Assembly: GCF_016584665.1 (NCBI RefSeq)
Contig: NZ_BBJB01000066.1
Coordinates: forward strand, 80,198 to 144,197
DNA from: Pseudanabaena sp. lw0831
GTDB lineage: Bacteria > Cyanobacteriota > Cyanobacteriia > Pseudanabaenales > Pseudanabaenaceae
DNA: 64,000 bases
Reading direction: 5' to 3'
Below the pieces are notes generated by a model. The model was not told where the DNA came from. It searched no databases and saw only the letters and a program-made list of their open reading frames with translations. Position numbers and translations under genes: made by a program. Position 1 is the first letter of the stretch; the number at the start of each line of letters is the position of its first letter. This document shows positions 19,601-26,617 of this stretch, one piece after another.

Positions 19601-20054
19601 CGGTGCAATGACGGAAGCGATTTTTGCTAATGGTGGCACGGTCGATAAATTTATGGGCGATGGCATCATGGCTCTGTTTGGTGCGCCCGAAGATTGCAGT
19701 CCCAATGAACAAGTACGCCGCGCTGTTCAGACTGCGAAACATATGCAGCGATCGCTAGCTGTACTAAATGAGGAATGGGCTGCTCATGGCATTCCCAAGG
19801 TTAGATTTCGCTGTGGTATTCATCAAGGTACAGCCGTAGTTGGCATGTTTGGCAGTGCCGAGAGATCGGACTACACGGCGATCGGACCGACAGTAAATAT
19901 TGCTGCACGTATCCAATCGGCGGCGGAACCTGATTGCATTCTCGTATCGGCGGCAGTTGCTGATTATCTTAATGATGAGGAACTTCGCAAGCGCGAACCT
20001 CTCAAGCTTAAAGGTGTTGATGAAACTGTGCTCACATTTTTTGTAGATAGTTAA
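16698..20054 (+). CDS. Hybrid sensor kinase with C-terminal adenylate cyclase (REC-GAF-GAF-HisKA-HATPase-REC-CHD)
   Basis: 1118 residues in one chain. REC1 (10-125, VIDDEPDN, IISDQRMP, KPWDE), GAF1 (about 150-300), GAF2 (310-475), HisKA (His near 505 in LSHEFRTPL), HATPase_c (609-725, NLLSNAMKFTP, GSGLGLSL), REC2 (772-890, VDDNRDL, VTDLMMP) and a class III cyclase domain (about 925-1105). The cyclase keeps both metal aspartates (FTDIVGF and DKFMGDG), the adenine-selecting lysine in TVDKF and DYTAIG, and the transition-state region VNIAAR, so it is predicted to make cAMP. A phosphorelay to REC2 probably gates the cyclase. ATG 16698 follows AGGAAG. cAMP controls motility in other cyanobacteria; whether it does so here is inference. 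Confidence 0.92.
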   Translation: MGSQNAPKPKLLVIDDEPDNLDLLFRTFYRDYQVLRANSGLEALELLDREGEVAVIISDQRMPIMSGTEFLSQMAVKYPDTMRIILTGYTDVEDLVEAINTCKVFKYVTKPWDEVELRNVVSQAIDTHNVLRNRTAELRRTLRQQSLLNAIASSVDSAAPYREIIASIAESIARNFDVSGSILRLSEARILSEDYFAYCSQPITILPQLSKILTLRSQVVAISNIEDDQRVSESDKSIYADANIKSVLFVPLEVQQECLAMLALYHCESPHLWSSDELDLIELAADQAAIVSSRARAYDRIQELAKRESLLNTITSTIRSSLDPQKIFASITQQLGQALNSESCALSLWTEEDHYLRCVGLHLLDPNEVIHDRSNPNEPALPQSIANISVNPVFQALIESKQPVAISDLRENPEWNIADLPLRSIARSLLMVPLLSDGKIIGSISMRQNSLPRQWQPEEVSLVQAVAAQAAIAVQQANLFQKTRQQAQQLLELDRQKTEFFQNLSHEFRTPLTLTIGPLEAAIEKSQSLPLEQSVIALRNCRRLLRLVNQLLDIQRLDAGKMQACFHPCNLVEFTSQTIDAFRPYCDRKNIHLFSEFSECPEIYLDLEKFDKVLYNLLSNAMKFTPSNGSVTINISADPDGKHCILSVHDTGIGIRQDQIPFLFDRFRQAEGSVNRSYEGSGLGLSLVKELVNLHGGNISVTSDYGYGTTFMIAIPTGKKHLPANQVTNLPADLQISRASVELADLETDLGLEEDIFITDSEHEESPLTPTGKILIVDDNRDLRGYLRRVLNQAGYSVISAHNGAHGYTQAQEYRPDLIVTDLMMPQVSGLDLIAMIRQDPQLSGIPMILLTAKANEETRIEGTEMGADAYLAKPFNDRELLAEVRNLLALKTNERRVAQLNLYLTESVLKRFLPPSLVAKAATGELSLDLRPEPRMITVLFTDIVGFTSLANTLRSRRVAELLNQYLGAMTEAIFANGGTVDKFMGDGIMALFGAPEDCSPNEQVRRAVQTAKHMQRSLAVLNEEWAAHGIPKVRFRCGIHQGTAVVGMFGSAERSDYTAIGPTVNIAARIQSAAEPDCILVSAAVADYLNDEELRKREPLKLKGVDETVLTFFVDS

Positions 20055-20065
20055 GAAATTAGTAA

Positions 20066-20082
20066 GGTGGGCATTGCCCACC
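20066..20082. terminator. Small palindrome between convergent genes
   Basis: GGTGGGCATTGCCCACC, a 7-bp perfect stem with an ATT loop, lies in the 40-bp gap between the cyclase kinase and ictB. It matches a common short dispersed repeat of cyanobacteria (GTAGGGTGGGCATTGCCCACC-like). Confidence 0.5.
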
Positions 20083-20094
20083 CTACGCTACTTT

Positions 20095-21438
20095 TTATGC
20101 TTCATTCCTGATTGGAGCAATATAGAAGCTGCTGCTGAGCGCGATCGCAAGCCACCAAAGTAATTGCACTTGAGGTCGATACCAAACCGTATCGACTAAG
20201 CCATGAACCATCATGCCCACGATTGTCGCGATCGCAGCGATAATCCATAAGCCACTAGCATCGCGATCTCTTCTTAAACGATTCAGTGCTATCCATGCTT
20301 GGCGAAAGATGGAGAGAATTAGCCAGCCATAGCAAATTACACCGATAATTCCTGTCTCAACGGTGATCTCTAATGGCACTGAATAAGTCCCCAGAGCGCT
20401 ATAGCCCGATCTCTGATAGAGCGGATAAACTAGGTTAAAAGCTTTATTTCCAGGTCCAATCCCTAAAATCGGCTTGGCTTTGATCATATTTAATACAGCC
20501 TGCCAGACATTGACCCGAAAGGCGTTGCTGCTATCTTCAGTGCCAAAAATACTGCCAACCCGCTTACGCAATGTCGGGACGAGAATTGTTCCTAGGGCGA
20601 TCGCACCCGCAGTTCCGCCAAAAGTAGCTGGCAAAGTCCAAGTCGGTAAACGCTTGCCCCACCAATACACTAATAGAAGCACTAGGGCAAAGCTTTCAGC
20701 CGCCAATCCCATTAGTCCGCCACGGCTTTGGGTCTGAGTAATGCAAAATGCGCCTAATATGGCAGCGATCGCGCCCAATATTTTCATTCCCCAACTGCGC
20801 CAATGAATCGCGGCGATCGCACCTAGGGGTAACGCTGGCACTAGATATCCAGCTAGCAGATTCGGATTGCCAAGAAAACTATAAACGCGCGTAGTTCCCG
20901 CCGTCTCGGAAGTAACATCAGTCCATGTAGCTAGTTCGGGTGCGCCGAGATACCATTGCTGCACTGCGTAGGCACAAACCACTAATGCGGTTACCAAATA
21001 TGTACCTACTAAAACCGATCGCCAACCCAAGCGCATCATCCGACTCATTGATACGAAGGCAAGCATATAAATTGTCAGCTTGACCATGCCATCAAGTGCA
21101 GCTACTCGTACAGGTGAAATTAAAGTGGCAATAAGTGCGATCGCCCAATAACTGATCAGAGGCAAATGAATCGGTGTCCAAATTGGTACTGATTGATCCG
21201 CCTCATCCCGCCGATCGCTAAGCCACATCATCAACCATGCGATCGCTACAGCCGCCCCAATTACCCCAGTTTGAGCATTCTCTAGAAACGGTAAAGTGGC
21301 AATGAGGATAATTAACAAACCGCCCAAAAATTTCGCGCCGACCAAGCGACTACCTTCGCGCCAAGCCTGTAACGGGCTTATTAACTGCAAAAATTTACTG
21401 TAGACATGGATAAATGGTAGTTGGAGCTTGAGATTCAT
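20095..21438 (-). CDS. ictB: IctB family membrane protein (O-antigen ligase-like)
   Basis: 447 residues, about 10-12 hydrophobic segments, Wzy/O-antigen ligase superfamily (PF04932). The central block VYSFLGNPNLLAGYLVPALPL, TQTQSRGGLMGL and ILGIGPGNKAFNLVYPLYQRSGYSALGTYSVPLE is the IctB signature. IctB was first described as involved in inorganic carbon accumulation in Synechococcus, but its fold is that of glycan ligases and direct bicarbonate transport is doubtful. It is divergent from the TPR gene and convergent with the cyclase kinase. Confidence 0.88.
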   Translation of the reverse strand: MNLKLQLPFIHVYSKFLQLISPLQAWREGSRLVGAKFLGGLLIILIATLPFLENAQTGVIGAAVAIAWLMMWLSDRRDEADQSVPIWTPIHLPLISYWAIALIATLISPVRVAALDGMVKLTIYMLAFVSMSRMMRLGWRSVLVGTYLVTALVVCAYAVQQWYLGAPELATWTDVTSETAGTTRVYSFLGNPNLLAGYLVPALPLGAIAAIHWRSWGMKILGAIAAILGAFCITQTQSRGGLMGLAAESFALVLLLVYWWGKRLPTWTLPATFGGTAGAIALGTILVPTLRKRVGSIFGTEDSSNAFRVNVWQAVLNMIKAKPILGIGPGNKAFNLVYPLYQRSGYSALGTYSVPLEITVETGIIGVICYGWLILSIFRQAWIALNRLRRDRDASGLWIIAAIATIVGMMVHGLVDTVWYRPQVQLLWWLAIALSSSFYIAPIRNEA

Positions 21439-21545
21439 ACAGGGAAAATTAACTGGTTATGGACAGCGCAAAAATATTAGGTCTAAGAGACCTTACACCT
21501 TGTATCTTAGAAGAAAAGCATCAGTAGTAATTATTTTTTAAAGCA

Positions 21546-21869
21546 ATGACGGATAGACTTGACTCCGCAGAAGCCTACAACGATCGCGGTATGGAACGTG
21601 CCGAAAATGAAGATTTTGCAGGTGCAATCGCTGACTACACCGCCGCGATCGCCCTCGATCCCAACTATGCTGAGGCATACTACAATCGCGCCTACGATCG
21701 CTCTGAAATTGAGGACTATGCTGGTGCGATCGAGGATTATAACAAGGTGATCGAAATCGCTCCCGATGCTGCCCCTGCCTATTTTAATCGTGGCTTAGCC
21801 AAGGCAAAACTTGGTGATGCTGAAGGGGCAAATGCTGACTGTGAATATGCCAAAACTCTAGGATTATAG
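21546..21869 (+). CDS. Small tetratricopeptide repeat protein
   Basis: 107 residues made of about three TPR units: AEAYNDRGMERAENEDFAGAIADYTAAIALDPNY, AEAYYNRAYDRSEIEDYAGAIEDYNKVIEIAPDA and AAPAYFNRGLAKAKLGDAEGANADCEYAKTLGL (given here by position: residues about 8-41, 42-75, 76-107). No signal peptide is visible. It is very acidic and probably a cytosolic protein-binding module with unknown partner. It stands alone, 55-70 bp upstream of the mazEF-like pair. Confidence 0.85.
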   Translation: MTDRLDSAEAYNDRGMERAENEDFAGAIADYTAAIALDPNYAEAYYNRAYDRSEIEDYAGAIEDYNKVIEIAPDAAPAYFNRGLAKAKLGDAEGANADCEYAKTLGL

Positions 21870-21881
21870 ACAAAAATGTTT

Positions 21882-21915
21882 AGTATAGTTTTTAGGCTAT
21901 ACTTAGGCTATACTT
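21882..21915 (+). promoter_or_regulatory. Candidate operator of the mazEF-like operon
   Basis: AGTATAG (21882-21888) is the inverted complement of CTATACT (21897-21903), and TTAGGCTATACTT occurs twice (21892-21904 and 21903-21915) with an 11-bp period, one helical turn. It is 24 bp upstream of the antitoxin start. AbrB/MazE antitoxins autorepress by binding such arrays. The role is inferred from position and symmetry. Confidence 0.5.
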
Positions 21916-21938
21916 CTTAAGCTTTGGACAGCAAAATT

Positions 21939-22187
21939 ATGTTCGTTAGAGTACAGAAATGGGGAAACAGTCAAGGAATCAGATTGAGTAAAGAGATATT
22001 AAATCAAGCAAATATCTTGATTGGAGATGAGTTGGAGGTTATCAGTATAGAAGATCGATTGGTTATTAAGCCAGTTCGTAAAATTCGAGGGAAGTACAAA
22101 ATCGAGGATTTAGTTGCCAAGTTGCCTCCTAACTATCAAGTCGAAGAGTTGGATTGGGGTAGCCCTGTAGGTATGGAAGTTTGGTAA
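21939..22187 (+). CDS. mazE: AbrB/MazE family antitoxin
   Basis: 82 residues from ATG 21939. The swapped-hairpin AbrB DNA-binding domain is clear: VRVQKWGNSQGIRLSKEILNQ, then IGDELEVISIEDRLVIKPVR. The acidic C-terminus (EDLVAKLPPNYQVEELDWGSPVGMEVW) matches the toxin-neutralising tail of MazE proteins. The frame opens at a TTG five codons earlier. The stop TAA directly abuts the ATG of the toxin (TAAATG), so the two are translationally linked. Palindromic and tandem repeats lie immediately upstream. Confidence 0.88.
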   Translation: MFVRVQKWGNSQGIRLSKEILNQANILIGDELEVISIEDRLVIKPVRKIRGKYKIEDLVAKLPPNYQVEELDWGSPVGMEVW

Positions 22188-22523
22188 ATGTCTAACTACA
22201 TTCCTAAAAAAGGTGATTTGATCATCATTACTTTTGATCCACAGTCAGGGCATGAACAGAAAGGTCGAAGACCTGCTTTAGTTGTGAGTAATAGCGTTTT
22301 TAATCAACATACTGGATTCGCAATTGTCTGCCCAGTTACAAATACATATCGTGATTCCCCATTTCATGTGTCGATCGACAATAGTAAAACGTTAACTGGT
22401 TATGTGATGGTAGAGCAAGTCAAGTCTATTGATTACCAATCGAGAAAAATAAAATGGATAGAGGCTGCTTCCAATGATTTACTTGCTGAAGTTTTGAGCA
22501 TTTTAGATGCTTGTATTTATTGA
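22188..22523 (+). CDS. mazF: MazF/PemK family endoribonuclease toxin
   Basis: 111 residues of the PemK/MazF fold: YIPKKGDLIIITFDPQSGHEQKGRRPALVVSN at the N-terminus, AIVCPVTNTYRDSPFHV in the middle and GYVMVEQVKSIDYQSRKI toward the end. The conserved Arg of GRRPALV and the Gln of VEQVKS, important for RNA cleavage, are present, so it is probably active. Cuts single-stranded mRNA at short motifs; the specificity is not predictable here. A MITE-like element begins 12 bp after the stop. Confidence 0.9.
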   Translation: MSNYIPKKGDLIIITFDPQSGHEQKGRRPALVVSNSVFNQHTGFAIVCPVTNTYRDSPFHVSIDNSKTLTGYVMVEQVKSIDYQSRKIKWIEAASNDLLAEVLSILDACIY

Positions 22524-22535
22524 GTTAGAATTAGG

Positions 22536-22641
22536 CTAAGTACCTCGGCATAATTAAAAACCAGAGCCAGAATCTGTACCGCCCGCTGCGCGGGCGGTAC
22601 AGATTCTGGGGTTTTATATTTGATTATACCGAGGTACTTAG
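22536..22641. mobile_element. MITE-like palindromic element, copy 1 (106 bp)
   Basis: It begins CTAAGTACCTCGGCATAATT and ends ATACCGAGGTACTTAG, so the termini are inverted repeats. The core is a near-perfect palindrome ATCTGTACCGCCCGC/GCGGGCGGTACAGAT with TAAAAACC and GGGGTTTTA edges. Copies 2 and 3 are at 55497 and 57574. It has no coding capacity. It begins and ends with TA at the TAAGTA/TACTTA boundary, compatible with a TA target site. Confidence 0.75.
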
Positions 22642-22678
22642 TATCATTACATCATTTCCCTAGCGCCACTAAATCCCT

Positions 22679-24196
22679 ATGCCCCGTGACCTGCGATCGT
22701 TTCTCAATCTGCTCGAAGAACGCAAACAACTCCATCGCGTTAAAGCCCTTGTCGATTCTGAATTAGAAATTGCGGAGATTAGCAATCGTCTTTTACAGTC
22801 GGCTGGGCCAGCGCTACTATTTGAGAATGTCAAGGGTTATAAAACACCAGTTGCTGTAAATCTATTGGGGACAGTTGAGCGGGTCTGCTGGGCGATGGGC
22901 ATGAAGGAGCAATCGGAATTAGAAGTACTCGGCGTAAAATTAGGAAAGCTGCAAAGCCCGAAACCACCAAAAAAAATCTCTCAAGCGATCGAGTTCGGCA
23001 AGATTCTCTTTGATGTAGTTAAGTCTCGTCCTCAAAAAGTTCTCTTTGGAAATGCGCCTTGTCAAGAAATCATCCTGCAAGGCGATGATGTCGATCTTGA
23101 TCAGATTCCCATTCTCAAGCCCTATCCTAAAGATGGGGGGCGGGCAGTGACTCTTGCCTTAGTTATCACTAGAGATGTCGAGAATGGTATTCCTAATGTG
23201 GGCGTATACCGCTTGCAGCAGCAGTCTAAAAACACGATGACGGTGCAATGGCTGTCAGTACGTGGCGGCGCAAGACATTTACGCAAAGCAACTGAGGCGG
23301 GAAAGAAACTGGAAATTGCGATCGCGATCGGTGTTGATCCAGTTCTGATCATGGCGGCAGCAACTCCAATTCCTATAGATCTATCAGAATGGATTTTTGC
23401 AGGACTCTATGGCAATGAAGGCGTACAGCTTACTAAATGTAAAACCCTTAACTTAGAAGTTCCCGCCTGTGCGGAATATGTTTTAGAAGGCACGATTACG
23501 CCCCATGAAGTGGGAACTGATGGGCCATTTGGCGATCATATGGGCTATTACGGCGGTATTAACGATCAAGCGCCATTGATTAGATTTCATTGCATGACTC
23601 ACCGCAAAGATCCGATTTATCTGACTACCTTTAGTGGCTTGCCTCCCAAGGAAGAAGCGATGATAGCGATCGCTCTAAATCGCATTTATACCCCCATCCT
23701 TCGCCAACAGGTTTCCGAAATTACCGATTTCTTTTTACCAATGGAAGCGCTGTCATATAAAGCCGCAATTATTTCGATCAAAAAAGCTTATCCTGGGCAA
23801 GCTAGACGCGCTGCCCTCGCATTCTGGAGCGCCTTGCCACAGTTTACCTATACCAAATTTGTGATCGTCGTTGACCACACAATTAACATTCGCGATCCGC
23901 GTATGGTAGTTTGGGCGCTCAGTTCCAAGGTTGACCCCACTCGCGATGTATTTATCTTGCCCGATAATCCCTTTGATTCCCTTGATTTTGCCTGTGAGAA
24001 GGAAGGTCTAGGCGGACGTATGGGAATTGATGCGACGACTAAGATCTATCCTGAAACCGATCGCGATTGGGGAGATCCATTAGAGAGCGATCCTGATGTG
24101 GCGGATATGGTAACGCGCCGTTGGGCTGAATATGGTTTAGCCGACTTGAAGCTGGATGGAGCCGATCCTAATTTGTTTGGCTATGACATGCACTAA
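22679..24196 (+). CDS. ubiD: UbiD family decarboxylase (plastoquinone pathway)
   Basis: 505 residues, prenylated-FMN-dependent decarboxylase. N-terminal RDLRSFLNLLEERKQLHRV and LLFENVKGYKTPVAVNL, prFMN-binding VGVYRLQQQSKNTMTVQW and ARHLRKA, and the catalytic-core EVGTDGPFGDHMGYYGG with the nearby acidic residues of the E-R-E network. Cyanobacteria are thought to decarboxylate 4-hydroxybenzoate prenyl derivatives this way on the route to plastoquinone. The flavin prenyltransferase UbiX is not in the window. A hairpin with T-run follows at 24205. Confidence 0.9.
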   Translation: MPRDLRSFLNLLEERKQLHRVKALVDSELEIAEISNRLLQSAGPALLFENVKGYKTPVAVNLLGTVERVCWAMGMKEQSELEVLGVKLGKLQSPKPPKKISQAIEFGKILFDVVKSRPQKVLFGNAPCQEIILQGDDVDLDQIPILKPYPKDGGRAVTLALVITRDVENGIPNVGVYRLQQQSKNTMTVQWLSVRGGARHLRKATEAGKKLEIAIAIGVDPVLIMAAATPIPIDLSEWIFAGLYGNEGVQLTKCKTLNLEVPACAEYVLEGTITPHEVGTDGPFGDHMGYYGGINDQAPLIRFHCMTHRKDPIYLTTFSGLPPKEEAMIAIALNRIYTPILRQQVSEITDFFLPMEALSYKAAIISIKKAYPGQARRAALAFWSALPQFTYTKFVIVVDHTINIRDPRMVVWALSSKVDPTRDVFILPDNPFDSLDFACEKEGLGGRMGIDATTKIYPETDRDWGDPLESDPDVADMVTRRWAEYGLADLKLDGADPNLFGYDMH

Positions 24197-24204
24197 CAAT
24201 CGTG

Positions 24205-24240
24205 ATAGATGCGGCGCTTTGCGACCCATCTATTTTTTTA
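24205..24240 (+). terminator. Intrinsic terminator of ubiD
   Basis: ATAGATG (24205-24211) pairs with CATCTAT (24227-24233), with inner pairing around GGCGCTTTGCG, followed by a T-run (TTTTTTT). It overlaps the last codons of the convergent Rpn-family gene, whose lysine-rich tail is encoded by the reverse of this T-run. Confidence 0.75.
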
Positions 24241-25153
24241 ATTTTTTTGAGGAACGCTTTACTTTTGATGCATTAGGAATCTGGGACTGTTTTGTCTGGA
24301 GGAGTTGTAGTTTTTTAACTTGTTTTAAGGTTAACCCTGTAAACTGGGCAACTAAATCAATGGAAACGTTGGAACGCACCATGTTTATGGCGATTTGGTT
24401 TCTTTCCTTAGTCTTACCTTCAGCTATGCCTTCAGCTATGCCTTCAGCCTTGCCTTCAGCTATGCCTTCAGCTATGCCTTCAGCCTTGCCTTCAGCCTTG
24501 CCTTCAGCCTTGCCTTCAGCCTTGCCTTCCAGCAGAATTTCTTGATAAATCACTGATTCCTTCATGATTTCGCTCCTTAAAAGTCTTTGGATGATTTCTT
24601 TGTCTAGGGCTATGCCAGATATTATAGCTGTCGATGCGGCTACGTTACTTTGGACTTGTTTATCGGTAATATTTTCAATTTGCCTTGCAACTTTTCTTAA
24701 TGTTTCTTCAGGGTTGTCGGTTTGGGACAGTGTGGCAAATGGTAAAAGCCCTGAATATTTTTGAAATATTTCGGTTGGCTGCTCCCAGAGACGGATTACG
24801 TTGAATTGATGATTTAGTTCTCTTAAATTAAAGGTATTTTCATATACCAAGGGTGATTGGCTGGGGGTGAGATAAATAACTACTTGATGAATCTCCTTTT
24901 CAGGAAATCTCCGATATAGCCTCAGCCGATAATCAGCCATGCGAAAAGGAATATTTTTATTTGGGTCGGTTTGAAATTCAATATGCAGGATCAGTTCTGT
25001 TGATTCTAGAAATATAATTGAGTCAGCGCGGATCGGCTCGACTGAAAGTTCCGACGGTTCGAGTTTGGTTAGAGGGATAGATTTTCCTAATATCCAACTC
25101 GCAAAGTCTTTGGAGAAGCTCTCTGCCAGAAATTTACAGATGTTATCGATCAT
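24230..25153 (-). CDS. Rpn/PD-(D/E)XK transposase-family nuclease with EG[KI]A repeat
   Basis: 307 residues. The N-terminal nuclease domain has IRADSIIFLE, then LILHIEFQTDPNKNIPFRM (E-x-Q core of the PD-(D/E)XK fold) and YRLRLYRRFPEKEIHQVVIYLT, typical of the Rpn/DUF4351-like proteins. After residue ~205 it has ten four-residue repeats (EGKA or EGIA), encoded by a 12-bp tandem repeat at about 24416-24535, then a basic C-terminus. Related Rpn proteins in E. coli promote RecA-independent recombination and include phage defence factors; the role here is unknown. The last residues are encoded within the ubiD terminator. Confidence 0.82.
   Translation of the reverse strand: MIDNICKFLAESFSKDFASWILGKSIPLTKLEPSELSVEPIRADSIIFLESTELILHIEFQTDPNKNIPFRMADYRLRLYRRFPEKEIHQVVIYLTPSQSPLVYENTFNLRELNHQFNVIRLWEQPTEIFQKYSGLLPFATLSQTDNPEETLRKVARQIENITDKQVQSNVAASTAIISGIALDKEIIQRLLRSEIMKESVIYQEILLEGKAEGKAEGKAEGKAEGIAEGIAEGKAEGIAEGIAEGKTKERNQIAINMVRSNVSIDLVAQFTGLTLKQVKKLQLLQTKQSQIPNASKVKRSSKKLKK
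24416..24535 (-). repeat. In-frame 12-bp tandem repeat, about 10 units
   Basis: The plus strand reads as repeats of TTCAGC[CT][AT]TGCC. Two unit types alternate (encoding EGKA and EGIA). Because the period is 12 bp, unit gain or loss leaves the frame intact, a common form of length variation in Rpn-family genes. Confidence 0.9.
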
Positions 25154-25165
25154 TGAGAAATTTTA

Positions 25166-25756
25166 TCATTGATTACATTCTTCGTTTTCAGCTACACGCA
25201 TAGCACCTAATATTGTCGAGATAATCACACATTTTTTGCGATCGCCAGATCTACTCACAAAAGTGATCCGACCCATTTCACCTAGACCGTTGGGATTACC
25301 CTTAGATTTAAACTGAACACGATATACGTTTGGATCTGGAACTGCCGTCAGTTGTGTAAATGTTGTCCTTGGTTGCATTTCTGTATTCTCAACAATTCGT
25401 ACGCCTCCATCGAAATTTTGCCAAGGCAGGTTGTCCCAATATTCTTTCGTCATTGATGATGGAGGAGCTTGGTGCACTGCGTATTGGGCAAAGTTAGGCA
25501 TATTTCTAAAAGTTACTTGCCACATGGTTTGGGTGCGTTTAGCATTACTTTGAGCTAGGCGCAGAGTGCTAAATGCTTGACTTTGGGCAGTGTTGAGTCT
25601 TTGGTTATTGGCAAATCCTAACCAAGATGGTGCGGATATAGCTGCCAAAATGCCAATCATCGCCATCACAACTAAGACTTCGATCAGTGTAAACCCGATG
25701 ATTGTAGAACGGCGATCGCGCTTTCTTGATCGATATCCTCTGACAATTAGTGTCAT
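25166..25756 (-). CDS. GspH/FimT-type pseudopilin, last gene of the hps operon
   Basis: 196 residues with a basic leader of about 21 residues and the prepilin peptidase site G-FTLIEVLVVMAMIGILAAISAPSWL (cleavage after Gly 21, Glu at +5), then a GspH-like globular domain. The N-terminal helix is nearly the same as in the upstream pilin gene (SWLGFxNNQR), so the two arose by duplication. It lies 174 bp downstream of that gene, with a palindrome in between. Probably a minor pilin of a type IV pilus or a secretion machine working with HpsABC. Confidence 0.88.
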   Translation of the reverse strand: MTLIVRGYRSRKRDRRSTIIGFTLIEVLVVMAMIGILAAISAPSWLGFANNQRLNTAQSQAFSTLRLAQSNAKRTQTMWQVTFRNMPNFAQYAVHQAPPSSMTKEYWDNLPWQNFDGGVRIVENTEMQPRTTFTQLTAVPDPNVYRVQFKSKGNPNGLGEMGRITFVSRSGDRKKCVIISTILGAMRVAENEECNQ

Positions 25757-25834
25757 TTTTCTGTGACTTTTAACTATAATTATCTGGCAATTATAGTATT
25801 TATTTAATGATTATGGATAATTTTAGAGGCTAAT

Positions 25835-25887
25835 AAACCCAATAAAAGAGCTTCAGCGCAAAGCGCCGCAGCTCTTTTATTGGGTTT
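25835..25887. repeat. 53-bp palindrome, loop AAA, between pilin genes
   Basis: Arms from AAACCCAATAAAAGAGC to GCTCTTTTATTGGGTTT, inner CAGCGC-AAA-GCGCCG. The right flank (25888-25916) contains AAGTAAAACTTGCATTGCT, shared exactly with the palindrome at 50169. It sits inside an apparent operon and may reduce expression of the last gene. Confidence 0.75.
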
Positions 25888-25929
25888 TATGTCTTAAGTA
25901 AAACTTGCATTGCTATATCTAAAATTGGA

Positions 25930-26595
25930 TCAAATTGGGTTTATACAGCTTCCATCAGAACCTGAGACAATAGCTCCAAGTAGAGTTCTGATGGCAATCC
26001 ACCTAATTCTAGGACTGTTGTCTACAGATAGGTTTATACAAATAGGATAAACCAACTGATTGCCAGGGTCATACACAAGCCCTCTCGAATCAAACTGTAT
26101 TGTATAGGGGCTAGCTAAGATGGTTGGAGCCACAGCAGGAGTGATCGAGCCACCTGATGTTACACTCGAAATCCTAACACCTGGCTCTAGAGATTGTAGA
26201 CCAGCACCAGTTCTGACATTATCTATCTGATAGGCATTTGTAGTTTGCCCAGTCGTAAAAGTAATTTGAGTTCTATTTGCATTACTAGAACTACGGATTT
26301 TTGCATCTGATTGGGCAACTTTAATTGCTTGGAAGATTTTGGTTTGAGAAGCATTAATGCGTTGGTTATTGACAAAACCTAACCAAGATGGCGCAGCGAT
26401 CGCACTGAGGATGCCAACCATGATCATCACAACCAGAACCTCTAAAAGTGTAAACCCTAGAGATTTGGAATAGCGATCGCGGCGTTTTTTGGGAGTTGTA
26501 AATGCTAGAACTTTGCGCTGATTTGTGACAATCAAGCTTCGGAAGAAGCTTGACAAATTTCTAGGAAGGTTACTAAAAAAATTGGAAGTAAACAT
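25930..26595 (-). CDS. GspH/FimT-type pseudopilin with long leader
   Basis: 221 residues from ATG 26595 (a GTG start at 26610 is also possible; AAGGTG precedes the ATG at about 11 bases). Prepilin site LG-FTLLEVLVVMIMVGILSAIAAPSWL begins about residue 47, an unusually long basic leader. The globular part has one likely disulfide pair (PICINLS and GSCINPI). It starts right after hpsC (gap of about 20 bp), so it is cotranscribed. Function is probably as a minor pilin alongside HpsB and HpsC. Confidence 0.87.
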   Translation of the reverse strand: MFTSNFFSNLPRNLSSFFRSLIVTNQRKVLAFTTPKKRRDRYSKSLGFTLLEVLVVMIMVGILSAIAAPSWLGFVNNQRINASQTKIFQAIKVAQSDAKIRSSSNANRTQITFTTGQTTNAYQIDNVRTGAGLQSLEPGVRISSVTSGGSITPAVAPTILASPYTIQFDSRGLVYDPGNQLVYPICINLSVDNSPRIRWIAIRTLLGAIVSGSDGSCINPI

Positions 26596-26617
26596 TTTTT
26601 TGGATTTCACCTTGTTA

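Noticed and set aside
9071..20054. GAF domains of the other two large kinases as bilin photoreceptors
   Set aside because: They lack the Cys-His pair and the VKANLVVPI-type strand and have no DXCF motif.
24416..24535. Tandem repeat considered as a CRISPR array
   Set aside because: Period is 12 bp without spacers and it lies in a coding frame; no cas genes are present.
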